This document shows, piece by piece, positions 32,025 to 47,866 of a DNA stretch of 64,000 nt (its first letter is position 1; each line of letters begins with the position of its first letter). The notes beneath the pieces were generated by a model, which saw only the letters and a program-made list of their open reading frames with translations, searched no databases and was not told the origin of the DNA. The stretch comes from Homarus americanus (taxonomy: Eukaryota; Arthropoda; Malacostraca; Decapoda; Nephropidae). The translations under genes were made by a program, and so were the position numbers. The stretch covers positions 3,497,910 through 3,561,909 of the forward strand of contig NW_024737068.1 of the NCBI RefSeq assembly GCF_018991925.1, read 5' to 3'.

Positions 32025-32380
32025 GATGGATGGTGTTATATGTAATGATGATGGATGATGTTATAAGTAGTGATGATTGATATCGTTATATGTAGTGATG
32101 ATGGATGGTGTTATATGTAGTGATGATGATGGATGGTGTTATATGTAATGATGATGGATGATGTTATAAGTAGTGATGATGGATGTCGTTATATGTAGTG
32201 ATGATGGGTGATGTTATATGTAGTGATGATGGATGGTGTTATATGTAGTGATGATGGATGATGTTATATGTAGTGATGATGGGTGGTATTATATGTAGTG
32301 ATGATGGATGGTGTTATATGTAGTGATGATGGATGGTGTTATATGTAGTGATGATGGATGATGTTATATGTAGTGATCTC
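32025..32380. repeat. 25-bp minisatellite in Helitron copy 1
   Basis: Unit approximately TGTAGTGATGATGGATGATG plus TTATA, about 14 copies, with some units varied (GGTGTT for GATGTT). Two units recur in copy 2 at about 32925-32975. Confidence 0.9.
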
Positions 32381-32726
32381 GAAAAAACTCCAACCAATCC
32401 CATCAGACACAGCCCCGACGCACACACGTAAAAAAGTCGTATTCCCTCCTATGATTTACAGCTGTTTTCATCCTTAGGTTCTCTTTCATTATGGCTTACT
32501 TTTCTCTGCATTTAACCTCCATCCATTACACCACACAGAGGTTGAAAAGTCGTATCCCATCCCACGTATTATAGCTAATTTGATCCTTATGCTCTTTCTC
32601 ATTACAGCTTACTTTTCTTTGATCTCTAACTTTTCTAGGTTGTCCATTCTAACAAGGTAGGTAGGTAGTCCATTCTAACGAGGTATGTCAAACATACGAT
32701 ATTTCACACCGTGGCCTAGCGAAAGA

Positions 32727-32856
<130 letters not shown>

Positions 32857-33003
32857 AAAACATAGAAGTCTGTCTGTTTGTATGTATGTCCACACGAGAA
32901 TCTTGGAAACTACTTTACCGATCTGTAGTGATGATGGATGGTGTTTTATGTAGTGATAATGGATGATGTTATATATAGAATATGAAAAGTATCCCTCTGT
33001 TGT

Positions 33004-33600
33004 CATTGGCAACATGGAAAGAAATGTGAATACTGCAGTGCAAAGAAGTACAAAGGAGAATCTGCTGAACTGTGCTGCTCTCATGGGAAAGTACGACTGC
33101 CAAATTTGAAAAAAAACACCACAACCATTGAAAACTCTCATGCTGGGAACAACACCAGAGTCAAAACACTTCTTGGAAAATATACTGAAGTACAATTCAT
33201 GCTTCCAGATGACATACAGTACTTTGAAGCTACCAGAGTAGTTCGTGAGCACGGATACATACCAACATTCAAAGTTCAGGGTCAAGTCTATCACAAAGCA
33301 GGATCCTTCTTACCACTGGAAGATGAGCAGCCAAAGTTCCTCCAAATCTACTTCATGGGAGATCATGAAAAGCAGACTACTATCAGGTGTGGCAACATTC
33401 AAGGTGTCAGACATGACATTGACCTATATATCCAAGAAATTCTGCATGAGCGCAACACGTATGTACAGTCATTTAAAAATGCCCTGGAAAATATGCCTTC
33501 TGACGAGTACAAAGTCAGGATCAAAGCAAACACCTTAATGCACTACAGTGAGACAATGTGGAGCCTCCCGGAAGGTGGCGTCCTACCGTGGCGTAACGAA
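33004..33600 (+). pseudogene. Helitron Rep N-terminal fragment
   Basis: In one frame: a zinc-binding region with CEYCSAKKYKGESAELCC and HGKVRLPNL, then a gap, then the Helitron-like N-terminal domain with VQGQVYHKAGSFLPLEDEQ, KFLQIYFMGDHEKQ and QEILHERNTYVQSFKNAL. The order zinc region then YH-x-GS-LP is characteristic of Helitron/Helentron transposases, which replicate by rolling circle. The Rep HUH motif and helicase are absent. The open frame runs on into the AT array, which is not coding. Confidence 0.82.
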
Positions 33601-33603
33601 AGA

Positions 33604-34593
<990 letters not shown>

Positions 34594-34664
34594 GGGGTAA
34601 CATGCCTAAAAAATATCACTATGCACAGTGCAACGCACCACTGTACATTACGCCATGCATAACA

Positions 34665-34713
34665 TTATATATATATATATATATAGAAGTCCGCGTGCTT
34701 CATTGGGCTAATG

Positions 34714-34786
<73 letters not shown>

Positions 34787-34850
34787 AACCAAGGAAACAA
34801 GAAAACACAAGTTCCTAAGCACTTTCATGTAATTCATCTTCAGGAGTGAA

Positions 34851-34945
<95 letters not shown>
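34665..34945. repeat. AT arrays with SINE tail and foldback fragment between
   Basis: AT runs at about 34665-34684, 34717-34782 and 34853-34945. Between the first two lies a SINE tail (GAAGTCCGCGTGCTTCATTG, then GGCTAATGAAATATATAT) matching the SINE at 38405-38445. Between the last two lies a fragment of the foldback repeat (GATAACCAAGGAAACAAGAA to GGAGTG, 34783-34850). Confidence 0.85.
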
Positions 34946-35450
<505 letters not shown>

Positions 35451-35451
35451 T

Positions 35452-35762
35452 CATACACACATATAATCACAAACTCTCACTTACTCCTATTCTCTCTCTT
35501 ACACACACACACACACATATAATCACAAATTCTCACTTACTCACACACACACACACACACACACATATAATCACAAATTCTCACTTACTCACACACACAC
35601 ACACACACACACATATAATCACAAATTCTCACTTACTCACACACACACACACACACAGATATATAATCACACAAATTCTCACTTACTCTCTCACACACAC
35701 ACACACACATATAATCACAAATTCTCACTTACTCTCACACACACACACACACACACACATTC
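35452..35762. repeat. CA-rich minisatellite
   Basis: Six or so units of CACACA runs joined to ATATAATCACAAATTCTCAC and TTACTC, with a period near 60 bp that varies with CA length. Confidence 0.92.
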
Positions 35763-35947
35763 TAATATAAATTCGATTGTGGTGTATAGTATGTGTAGAT
35801 GATACCAAAAAAAAATCTCGAAAATTCTAAATCACATTGATATAGAGGCTACCATTTACATAAACTCAATACAAACCACAAACACATAGCTCTATTACTA
35901 ATCTAAATTAATATAACTTAACCTAACCACACCTGACAGATTCACTT

Positions 35948-37850
35948 AGTTACGGTATGATACAGTATCGAACGATGTCGTATAGGTATAATGAACTATC
36001 TAGGAATGTTAAGAAAAATGTAAGGAAAGCAAAGAGAGACTATGAAATCAGAATAGCAAGAGAATCCAACGCGAATCCCAAGGGATTTTTCCAGGTATAT
36101 AGAACAAAGGTCAAGGACAAAGTTGGGCCTTTAAAGTCAGGGAGGGGGGAAGTGATCCATGGCAGTGGGAAATAAGCAAAGCATTGAACAGCTACTTTTT
36201 ATCAGTTTTCACAGAAGAAATTCGCAAGGAAATTCCAGAGGTGGAACTGATATTTAGGGGAAAGGAAGAAGAGACATTAAAGAATATCACTATCAGAAAA
36301 GAGGATGTTCTTAAGAGGATAAATACATTAAAGAAGACAAAATCCCCAGGGCCGGATGAAATTTTCCCTCGAGTCTTGAAAGAGTGCAGGGAACAGATTA
36401 GCGGACCCCTCATAAATTTATTTACAAAATCATTAGACACGGGAGGTGTGCCAGACTTGTGGAAACAGGCCAATGTAGTACCCATATTCAAAAAAGGAGA
36501 AAGAGCATCAGTGTCAAATTACCTCCCGATCAGTTTGAAGTCAGTAGTGGGGAATTTTCTTGAATCAATTATAGCAAATAGCATCCGATTGCATTTAGAG
36601 AAAAGCAAATTAATCTACGACTCTCAACATGGGTTTACAAAGGGAAAATCTTGTCTAACAAATCTGCTGACGTATTTTAGGAAAGTCTTCGAGGTAGTAG
36701 ATAATGACGAAAATTACGATGTTATTTACTTAGAATTTAGCAAAGCATTTGACAGAGTACCGCATCAGAGGCTTCTGAGAAAAGTTAAGGCTCATGGTAT
36801 CCAGGGTAAAATTTTAAATTGGATAAAATCATGGCTCACCGATAGAGCGCAGAGGGTCAGCGTAGATGGTGTTAAATCTGAGTAGGGCTGTATACCCAGT
36901 GGGGTTTCCCAGGGGTCAGTACTAGGCCCACTCTTGTTCATTATCTACATAAACGATCTAGATACTGGGATCAACAGTGACATAAGCAAGTTTGAGGATG
37001 ACACCAAAATATGGCTACAGATTAATTCAGGGCAGGATGCAAATGCACTACAGGAGGATTTAAATAAACTGCAGGAGTGGTCAGAAAAATGGCAAATGAA
37101 ATTCAACACCAGCAAGTGCAGCGTGCTTAATATTGGAAGAACAAATACTGTCAATGTATGCAGCCTTAACAACATCAACACAGATAAGTCGACTTGTGAA
37201 AGAGACTTAGGGGTACTTGTAAGCCCGGACCTACGGCCTAGAAAACAGTGCGTTAATGTTCGAAATAAGGCAAACAGAGTATTAGGTTTTATATCTAGAA
37301 GTGTAAGTAATAAGAGTGCAGAGGTCTTAGTGCAACTATATCTTGCGGTTCAGTTCTGTTGCCCTTATTATAGAATGGATATCAATTCACTGGAGTCGGT
37401 GCAGCGAAGAATGACGAAAATGATTCCGGGACTTAGAAACCTTCAATATCAAGATAGGTTAAAGAAACTAAACTTGCATTCCCTAGAAAGACGAAGTGTT
37501 TGGGGAGATATGATAGAAATGTTTTAAGTGGGTGAAAGGAATCAATAAAGGTGATATAGATAAAGTTCTTATAATATCCGAGCAGGATAGGACTCGTAAC
37601 AATGGATTTAAGTTGGATAAGTTTAGGTTTAGGAGGGAGATAGGAAGGAACTGGTTCACAAATAGGTTGGTGGACGAGCGGAACAAGCTTAGCAACTTTA
37701 TAGTAAGTGCCGAAACGCTGGAAAGTTTTAAAAGGAGGCTAGATAGATTCATGGATGATAGAGAGTGGTAGTAACACTTGACAGGAGCTGCCATGCACAG
37801 GCCAACCGGCCTATTGCAGACTCCTTATTTTCTTGTGTTCTTATGTTCCC
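35948..37850 (+). mobile_element. CR1-like LINE copy 1, 5'-truncated
   Basis: RT and the C-terminal region of a CR1-like LINE ending in a short 3' UTR (GACAGGAGCTGCCATGCACA, GGCCAACCGGCCTATTGCAG) and a tail with TTCTTGTG/TTCTTATG octamers, the style of tail known from CR1. The same 3' end appears inverted at 55165-55250. No endonuclease or ORF1 remains. Confidence 0.88.
35957..37771 (+). pseudogene. CR1-like reverse transcriptase, copy 1
   Basis: The N-terminal linker (RKAKRDYEIRIARESNANPK) and RT blocks: KSPGPDEIFPRVLKEC, NVVPIFKKGERASVSNYLP, DSQHGFTKGKSCLTNLLTYF, DVIYLEFSKAFDRVPHQRLL (first Asp), then after an in-frame TAG (36883-36885) GSVLGPLLFIIYINDLD and FEDDTKIWLQI. The usual F-A-D-D active site reads F-E-D-D. 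A conserved C-terminal part follows (RVLGFISRSVSNKSAEVLVQ; NGFKLDKFRFRREIGRNWF). Frameshifts occur near 36178 and 37525, and about eight residues are missing near 37345. Confidence 0.9.
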
Positions 37851-37952
37851 ATATGAAACTGAGCAAGTTCTACAATATATGAACTAATTTATGTTGATTA
37901 CAATAATAAGAAAACGAATATTATATTATCTTTTTTTGGTAAATACGTCAGA

Positions 37953-37958
<6 letters not shown>
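37851..37958. other. No gene recognised
   Basis: Short AT-rich spacer before an AT array. Confidence 0.4.

Positions 37959-37997
<39 letters not shown>
37959..37997. repeat. AT microsatellite
   Basis: About 39 bp of AT joined to the inverted SINE tail ATTTCATTAGCCCAATAAAG. Confidence 0.95.
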
Positions 37998-37999
<2 letters not shown>

Positions 38000-38266
38000 C
38001 ATTAGCCCAATAAAGCAAGCGAACTTCTACATACAATCAACAGCTCAACCAGCCAGGATTCGAACCCACGGCCCACGAGCCCATGACTGTGACCGGGGAA
38101 CGCTACCTACTGGACCACCAGGATACTAAAGGCAGTCCTAGACTCTGTTATATTTCACACAAAGCCTGTTCAACTTGCTTATGGCGTCGTGAACCTCTAA
38201 TGGGGACTACCCATATCACGTAGGTGGTCAGAGTAACGTTTTACCAAATCCGGCTTCGAAACACAA
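37998..38266 (-). mobile_element. tRNA-derived SINE, inverted copy
   Basis: Reverse complement of the unit at 38267 onward. On the minus strand: the tRNA head with A-box TGGTCCAGTAGGTAGCG and B-box GGGTTCGAATCC (about 38115-38050), then TTGATTGTATGTAGAAG and the tail TTTATTGGGCTAATGAAAT next to the AT array. The segment upstream of the head on the minus strand (38266-38130) is the spacer sequence of the tandem unit. Confidence 0.85.
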
Positions 38267-38925
38267 GTTGAACAGGCTTTGTGTGAAATATAACAGAGTC
38301 TAGGACTGCTTTTAGTATCCTGGTGGTCCAGTAGGTAGCGTTACCCGGTCACAGTAATGGGCTCGTGGGCCTTGGGTTCGAATCCTGGCGGGTTGAGGTG
38401 TTGATTGTATGTAGAAGTCCGCGTGCTTTATTGGGCTAATGAAATATATATGGATCCTCGTGTTTCGAAGCAGGATTTGGTAAAACGTTACTCTGACCAC
38501 CTACGTTATACGGGTAGTCCCCATTAGAGGTTCACGGCGCCATAAGCTCGTTGAACAGGCTTTGTGTGAAATATAACAGAGTCTAGGACTGCTTTTAGTA
38601 TCCTGGTGGTTCAGTAGGTAGTGTTCCCCGGTCACAGTCATGGGCTCGTGGGCCGTGGGTTCGAATCCTGGCGGGTTGAGGTGTTGATTGTATGTAGAAG
38701 TCCGCGTGCTTTATTGGGCTCATGAAATATATATGGATCCTCGTGTTTCGAAGCTGGATTTGGTAAAGCGTTACTCTGACCACCTACGTGATACAGGTAG
38801 TCCCCATTAGAGGTTCACGGCGCCATAAGCTCGTTGAACAGGCTTTGTGTGAAATATAACAGAGTCTAGGACTGCTTTTAGTATCCTGGTGGTCCAGTAG
38901 GTAGCGTTCCTCGGTCACAGTCATG
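38267..38925 (+). mobile_element. 283-bp tandem array of tRNA-derived SINE units
   Basis: GTTGAACAGGCTTTGTGTGA starts at 38267, 38550 and 38833, exactly 283 bp apart; the third unit is cut at about 38925. Each full unit contains the tRNA head (A-box TGGTCCAGTAGGTAGCG with variants, B-box GGTTCGAATCC), a body and the tail CTAATGAAATATATATGG, then a spacer (CGTGTTTCGAAGC, CCACCTACGT, GTAGTCCCCATTAGAGG). Units differ by only a few bases. Confidence 0.88.
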
Positions 38926-39063
38926 TGTAGGTGCGTGTGATCCTTGTAAATGCTGATAACCACATAGAAAACAAGAAAGCACCAAGTTCCCAAGAGCTTT
39001 CATGTAATTCACATTTTTAGGGGTGAGTACAGAATAAGGCGTAATTATTATCAAGGCTAATAT
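38926..39063 (+). mobile_element. Foldback-family fragment
   Basis: GTGATCC, GCTGATAACCACATAGAAAA, CAAGTTCCCAAGAGCTTTCA and GGGGTGAGTACAGA match the left arm of the foldback element at 47241-47374 with scattered changes. No right arm is present. Confidence 0.75.
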
Positions 39064-40542
39064 ACACTTCCAAGCTATAATACTGTACGTTCATGTGGAG
39101 GCAACGGTACATGATATAGTAACCCAGGAATATAATAATATGTATATTAATAATTATCAAGTGATGTTTTGTACAGACTGTCGACGTAATGTGTTTGCTG
39201 TGTTGTGATGATGAGAATAAGAGGACGAGAGAGGGAGATCCATCAAATACGTATTTTTGAAAAGTATTAGATGGTACACACTGTTGTAATGTGTAGTGAG
39301 TAAAACTACGAACTATTATCGCCTGAAATAAGAATATTAAGGTAACACAACTTGACGCATTCTTGTTTACAGTCATTATTCATCATATAGGCAGTGTTTA
39401 AATGTGGTATTAAGACATGATGAAGTAAAAATAAATATAACAATATTGACAATAAAATCTCATCTGAATTGCAAGCGAAATGTTTATAATTTCAAGACGA
39501 AGGAGCAACGATAAAGAGGGTACACACTGGTATAGTAACACCGAGAGGGGCAGCATGTTAGGGCAGAGTTTGCAGGGAACAATGAAACACAAAATATCTT
39601 GGTGTTATTAGAACGCTACTTTGAGCGTATTTTAATATACCTTTGGGTGATTACATTATACAGTTCAGAAGACAAAGTGTTAGAAAGAGTAACAGTGGTG
39701 TGCAAAAGTGTATAATTAATTACATATTAACAGGCAAGCGGTGGAAAATACAGTATACCGGACCAAGATCACCCATGAACCTTGTGGTAATGTGGCACCG
39801 TGCAACAGAGCCTAGAGTCCACCGAGGTAGTTGTTCATCCTCGATATTCTGATAAAGGCTATACACTGCAAGTGTTAGGATGGGTTCTGATAATATATAA
39901 TTGATTCTAGATGGATCATGCTCAAGGTATTGTCTTATCACACATCAGAACAGCTCATGCTTATTATTGTGTGATAAGAACAGAGGGGAAATTATACCAT
40001 GACCAGTACAGACATTTTGCAGAATTGTATTAATGTGTATTATCGGGAGGTGTGTGAGCAAAAGTGGCAGTAATGTAGAGTGTTTGGGTCCTAATAAATG
40101 CCAATATTATTGTTTAAGATGTCTAAACAGGCCCGTTACAAAAGTATTATATTCTCTGATATCTTACTTATACTATATCTACAGATTCTATTGGTACCAG
40201 TAATCAGTCAGTTTTGTCATTAATGCTTCTTTGCAAACTCATGTAAGTTGATTGTAAAATGAAGGAAGTTTTGTTTATGTACTTTGCTCAACTCAATAGC
40301 TCAGTGTAAGGTTATGTCAGGAAGTAAGGATTTAATAACTGCTTATTTGTTTAGTGTTTATTGGTCCAATAATGGTAGTTCAAATGTCTGAGTTTACTGG
40401 GTCATTAATTATTCAATATTTAATTGAAATTATGTATTAGAAACAAACTTTTTTTTTATCATCATGCTACTTAGTAATGTTTGAATTAACCAATATTCTC
40501 ATCTTATTTTTCCATATGATTTTCATTAGTAAATGTTTAAGT
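39064..40542. other. No gene or repeat recognised
   Basis: About 1.5 kb of AT-rich, apparently unique sequence. No frame shows a family motif and no LTR or LINE end is visible. It is the longest stretch in the window that I cannot assign. Confidence 0.5.
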
Positions 40543-41456
<914 letters not shown>

Positions 41457-41467
41457 CTTCCCCCCAT
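41457..41467 (-). promoter_or_regulatory. Polypurine tract (GypE)
   Basis: The minus strand reads ATGGGGGGAAG directly before the 3' LTR. Confidence 0.85.
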
Positions 41468-41512
41468 AAAATAAAATTTTTGCTTGCACAAATTTTGATA
41501 TGACATAAGTGT

Positions 41513-42694
41513 TTATTCTGTGGGTCTAGATAACAGATCAGCCAGCACATTGTCTGAACCCTTAACATGTGTAACATGTAAATTATAGTTCTGAAGGAAC
41601 AAACTCCAGCGAATTAATCTCTGTTTTTTTAGCTTGAATGTTTTGAGAAACTGCAATGGTTTGTGATCTGTATAAATTACAATAGGCCTACTTGGTAAAA
41701 AATAATAACTGAAATGTTGCAAAGCTAGGATAATTGACAGCAATTCTTTTTCCACTGTTGCATAGCGGGTTTGAGCTGGATTGAATTTTTTACTATAAAA
41801 TGCCACTGGGTGGTCTACACTGTCATCATCCTCTTGCAACAAGGCAGAACCTGCAGCAAGATCACTAGCATCACAGGCTAACTTGAAAGGCTTAGAAAAA
41901 TTAGGGGCTCTCAAAATAGGGTATGAGCATAATACATTTTTCAAGCTTTGAAAAGAATCCTGACACCTTGAAGTCCAACAAAAAATATTACCCTTCTTCA
42001 ACAAATCAGTAAGGGGTAGTGCCAACTCGGCAAAATTACAAATATATCTCCTGTAATAACCCACACAACCCAAAAATCTGCGGACTTCTCGTTTGTTACA
42101 TGGAACAGGCATCTGAGAAATAGTGTCACACCTTGCTGTGGGAGGAGCAAGTTTCCCCAACCCAATTACATGTCCCAGATACAAAAGTTGAGCACAAACA
42201 AATTCTAACTTAGCAAAGTTTATAACAAGTCCTACATTTTCTAACTCAGTGAAGAGAGCGTCTAGCTGACATAAATGGTCTGACCAAGTGTCAAAAAAAA
42301 TTACAACATCATCTAAATATAATACACAACCAGGCAAATTGGCCGTGACTTGTGACATCAGCCTTTGAGAGGTGGCAGGAGCATTGCAAAGCCTGAAAGG
42401 CATAACATTAAATTTATAGGTCTTACCTAATCTCACAAAACTGGAGATGTCTTTAGCACGACGGGTCAATGGTACTTGCCAAAACCCTCGAAGGCAATCA
42501 ATCTTAGAGAGGAACTTGGCGTTCCCGATTGCTTCGATGCAGTCGTCGACTCTTGGTAGAGGGAAGCTGTCCTTGCTGGTGAAGGCGTTGACCTTGCGGA
42601 AGTCGATGCAGAATCGAAGAGTGCCGTCCTTCTTCGGTACTAGAGTGACTGGTGAGCACCACTCGCTGGTCGCTGGTTCAATGATGCCCATGGA
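41513..42694 (-). pseudogene. Reverse transcriptase and RNase H (GypE)
   Basis: RT: EWCSPVTLVPKKDGTLRFC, IDFRKVNAFTSKDSFPLP, LSKIDCLRGFWQVPL (first Asp), YKFNVMPFRLCNAPATSQR and VLYLDDVVIF (YLDD). RNase H: KLACDASDLAAGSALL, ATVEKELLSIILA, IYTDHKPLQFLK and NVLADLLSRP, all acidic residues present. The frame ends 56 bases before the LTR, so no integrase can follow. It is in phase with the upstream integrase/GPY region across an in-frame TAG at 42695-42697. Confidence 0.95.
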
Positions 42695-43591
42695 CTACGT
42701 GTTGGCCAACTCCTGCTTCACTTCCTCCACCTGGTTCAGATGGATACGGTAGGGAGCCTGCTTAATAGGCTTAGCAGAACCAACATCAATATCATGCACC
42801 ACGGCAGTGGTACAGCCAGGCCTGTCTTGGAAGACAAGAGGATTTTGTTGGATGGCGGCCAGCACGTCAGCTCTCTGGTGTCCCTGTAGATGCTGTAGCT
42901 TTTCCTGCAACTCCACGGAGTTGGACTGCCAAACCCTGACTGATAACAGGGCGAGTGGACTTGCCCCTTCTTCTTCCTCTTCTTTCTCACCGTCTACCGA
43001 AAATGTCAACGGCACACACAGGAACTGGATCATCAGCAACAGATGGGGGTGCTGGCGTGTGTGGTACAGCTTGATGGTGTTGACGCGACATAAGCGCTGT
43101 AGTCGGCGCCTGTCAGGGGTAGAGATAATATAATTTGTGGGGCTTATCTTCTTCACCACTCTATATGGCCCACTGAACTTCGCATGGAGCGGCTGTCCAT
43201 GTCTCGGCAAGAGAATGAGAACTTGATCTCCTATCTGGAACTCTCTGTGTCTGGCACTCTTGTCGTACCATGTCTTGGTCTTGGACTGCGACTGCTGTAA
43301 GTGGTCTGCGGCAAGGCTCCAACATCTTAGAAGCTTCTCTCTAACATCTCCTACTAAACTTAATATGCTAATGCTCTCTTCACTACTACCTAACAATCTA
43401 ACTCTAACTATGTGCGCATCCCAAAGAACAAACAAAATATAAGGTAAATCTATATCCCAAGAAGACTCATACTGCAAAGCATACTTGCGCAAAATAGTTT
43501 TTAAGGTTTGGTGTGAACGTTCTACTGCACCCTGAGTCTGGGGGTGGTAAGAAGAAGATACACAATGAACTATTCCCAACTCTGTTAAGGC
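42695..43591 (-). pseudogene. Integrase second half and linker to RT (GypE)
   Basis: Begins in frame after a TAA at about 43592 with HCVSSSYHPQTQGAVERSHQ, which carries the third catalytic residue (Glu). The C-terminal module follows: RHREFQIGDQVLILLPRHG and FSGPYRVVKKISPTNYIIST, the GPY-like domain. A linker then leads into the start of RT (PGCTTAVVHDIDVGSAKPIK, QAPYRIHLNQVEEVKQE). The direct reading from integrase into RT in one phase is the strongest evidence for the unusual order. Confidence 0.93.
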
Positions 43592-44330
43592 TTACTTCTT
43601 AACTTTTCCTACAAAATATGATGCACCGTCCGTTTGAACACGGTACGGCAACCCAAAGTGGCTAAACAGGTCGAGCAAACATTTAACAAGGGCCTTAGCA
43701 GTAACTTTCCTAAGAGGTACAGCATGCAAGTACCTAGTGGAGGTATCAATGACTGTAAATAAATATTCAAACCCACTAGAAGTTTTAGGCAGAGGGCCTA
43801 CAATGTCACACTGTACTGTTGTAAAGGGCTCAGGTACGTGAGGTACTCTTACAAGTGGACAAGGTGGAATAGCCTGATTGGCTTTGCCTACCTTTTGACA
43901 AAAATGACAGTACTTACAATATTTAGTGACATCTCTCCTCATACCTGGCCAATAGTACAGTCTGGCCAGCCCGTTGAACGTCTTTCGGACACCTTGATGT
44001 CCAGAAAAGCTACCATCATGGGCCAGAGCTAGAGCATGTTGTCTGTAAGTGTGTGGGAGAACTATTTGAGTGACAGACGCCCAGTCCGCGTCTTCCTCTG
44101 ACATAGTCGGTGGGAGCCAGCGGCGGCACAAAACACCGTCTTCAATGAAATATCTCGTAGTAGGGCCTGAATCATTGGTAGAATCGGACACCTGGTCAAA
44201 CAAGAGCCGTAATGAATCGTCTTGCTCTTGCGCAGCTATTAAAGCAACTCTCCCGGTCACAGCATTAACTGCGGAAGAAATGTCTTGGGAAGCAATTGGG
44301 TTAGCAAAAAGTCCTTCTTAGGAAAGTGAA
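43592..44330 (-). pseudogene. Integrase first half (GypE)
   Basis: The zinc region HDGSFSGHQGVRKTF with CKYCHFCQKVGK (HHCC) is intact. The core has TVQCDIVGPLPK (Asp) and RVQTDGASYFVGK (Asp). It is in the same phase as the second half, with a TAA between them. Upstream, about 44310 has another in-frame TAA, and a frameshift near 44430 separates it from the protease frame. Confidence 0.92.
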
Positions 44331-44382
44331 TCATCTACATCAGGAGTTACATTATGATCATTAGTCATTGACATAGAACGAG

Positions 44383-45294
44383 TCACAGCACACAAAGGGA
44401 AAACACCGGGCATATCATCTTCAATTTTTGCAGCTCTGCGGTGGACTCTGGTCTTTCCCGCAGCACAGGAGGTGAGGTTATGTTCCCCATTTGACCTCCC
44501 GCCAAATCGTTACCGAGTATGAGGTCCACTCCAGCAACAGGCAGCTCGTGCACGCAGGCTACGTTAGCTATCCCTGAAAAACAAGAAGACTTGACACGTA
44601 CCAAAGGAGCTACACCTTGACCCCAAAGGGAGCCCAAAACGACGTATTTGTCAGTCTTCCTCGCCGCAACAACACCCTCTTTGATGAGAGTTTGGAGACA
44701 ACCCGAGTCTCTCAAAATAGTGACTGGTGTTTCGAAACCATCAACATCTACCGAGCCTTGTGACAAAAAGGGACGAAAGGTACCAACGTCTGGGTCCTTC
44801 GCAAAACTCTCCTGGAAAAGATCAAAGTCTCGTGAGGCGAAAACCGAAACTGCACTCTCTCGTGCTTCACCTTTTGTGGAAACCAACGCTATTGGCATGC
44901 TGTCAGCCTTGCTCAAACCAACCATCACTCCGACTGGTGACGTATTAGCCTCCTCAGTAACAATCATAGCTGGTTTGCCCGTATTTGGCTGCAGCCTTGT
45001 CCAACAAAACTCTGCCTTATGACCTGGCTTTCCACAGAAGCTACAAGTGTATGTAGAAAATTTGGACGCCCCATTAGGTGGCGAATGCGTCCAGCTCCTT
45101 CTGTCACGCACAAAACTGTTACGCACAAAATTACCATTGTTAGTATTCCCTTGTCTCGCTCTGTGGAGAGAGGGATTAAAAGTCCTTTGAACCTGTGGGG
45201 GCATAACATCATTGTTAGTCCTACCATGTCTCAAAACAAATCCATCAGCATGCTTAGCAGCCTCTTCAATAGTACTAAATTCAAAATCTAACAA
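44383..45294 (-). pseudogene. Gag zinc knuckle and protease (GypE)
   Basis: Continues gag in phase after an in-frame TAG at 45295-45297. The zinc knuckle CSFCGKPGHKAEFC (CX2CX4HX4C) lies near residue 85. The aspartic protease shows VTILRDSGCLQTLI, DSG in place of DTG, and later ILGNDLAGG. The frame is lost near 44430 through a 1-base change. Confidence 0.88.
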
Positions 45295-46113
45295 CTATAC
45301 TGCAACCTCTTCGTTGATGGTTCTCAAAAATTCCTCTGAGAGCATTAACTCAATCAGGGAGTCAAACTCACTCACTTCCTTGGAGCGTAACCATTTTGAG
45401 AATACCTCTCTTTTACTCCTAGCAAATTCAAGGTGGGTCTGCTCTGCCTTCTTACGGAGGCCACAAAAGCGTTGTCTGTACCCTTCAGGAACAAGGGCAT
45501 AAGCCTTCAAAACTTCCGCCTTAATACATAAATAATCATTAGCGTCACTGTCTGTAAGAGACGAAAAGACACACAGAGCCTTACCTGCAAACGCTTGTTG
45601 AAGCAAAATGGGCCAAAACTCTATAGGCCACTTTAAAGTGGTAGCAAGTCTCTCGAAAGCAATGAAAAACTCATCAACTGTTTCCTCTGAAAACGTGGGC
45701 ATTAGCCTAGCAGCACGTACTGGATCAAAATGAGAAAAACTAGATCTGGGGGTGAGGCCATCGGTGTTAGAAGGGTTACTCTGACCGAGCTGTATACGCA
45801 GTCGCAAGTTTTCTGAATCTGCTTCTTTCGCTTTAGCTTCAGCTTCTTTCGCTTTAGCTTCAGCTTCCGCCTGACGTATCCCAACTCTTTTCGCTATAGC
45901 TTCAGCCTCCGCCTGACGTATTCCAACTTCTTTCAATTTTATGTGCGACTCGAGAAGGCGTAATTCATCATTCACTGAACGTGACTCAGCTACGTTAACT
46001 TGACTAGCTTCACCGTGGTCTTCTCTAAAACCAACATCAACACTATCTCCAAACAGCTGACTTCTTACGGCGTTAAACAACTTTACTTTACTGGCGCTGC
46101 TAGAAATTACCAC
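45295..46113 (-). pseudogene. Gag (GypE)
   Basis: An N-terminal region, then alternating EAEAKAKEAEAKAKEADSE repeats, a likely coiled coil (about residues 70-110), then a capsid-like domain: LMPTFSEETVDEFFIAFE, EFWPILLQQAFAGKAL, YLCIKAEVLKAYALVPEGYR and FCGLRKKAEQTHLEFARSK, related to gag/SCAN-type folds. The ATG cannot be fixed: coding similarity may begin upstream, near 46190, where the reading is broken by a stop. A TAG at 45295-45297 interrupts gag before its zinc knuckle. Confidence 0.85.
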
Positions 46114-46296
46114 ACCATAATACTCGCAAATTAATCTTAACTCATGTGCATTTAACTCTGAAACTTCCTCAATGGAGGGATTACTTTATGCAAATGCAGC
46201 CACATCATCTTGGTTAATGATAACCATGATGGCTAGTTAAGAAAAAAAAATTAATAAACACAAAAAGAATATCACAAGTGTCAAAAGGTCGTTAGT

Positions 46297-46316
46297 GAAT
46301 TCTGGCAAGGTAACCA
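46297..46316 (-). promoter_or_regulatory. Primer-binding site candidate (GypE)
   Basis: Four bases inside the 5' LTR the minus strand reads TGGTTACCTTGCCAGAATTC. It begins with the expected TGG, but I cannot name the tRNA. Confidence 0.45.
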
Positions 46317-46320
46317 AAAC

Positions 46321-47865
<1,545 letters not shown>

Positions 47866-47866
<1 letters not shown>

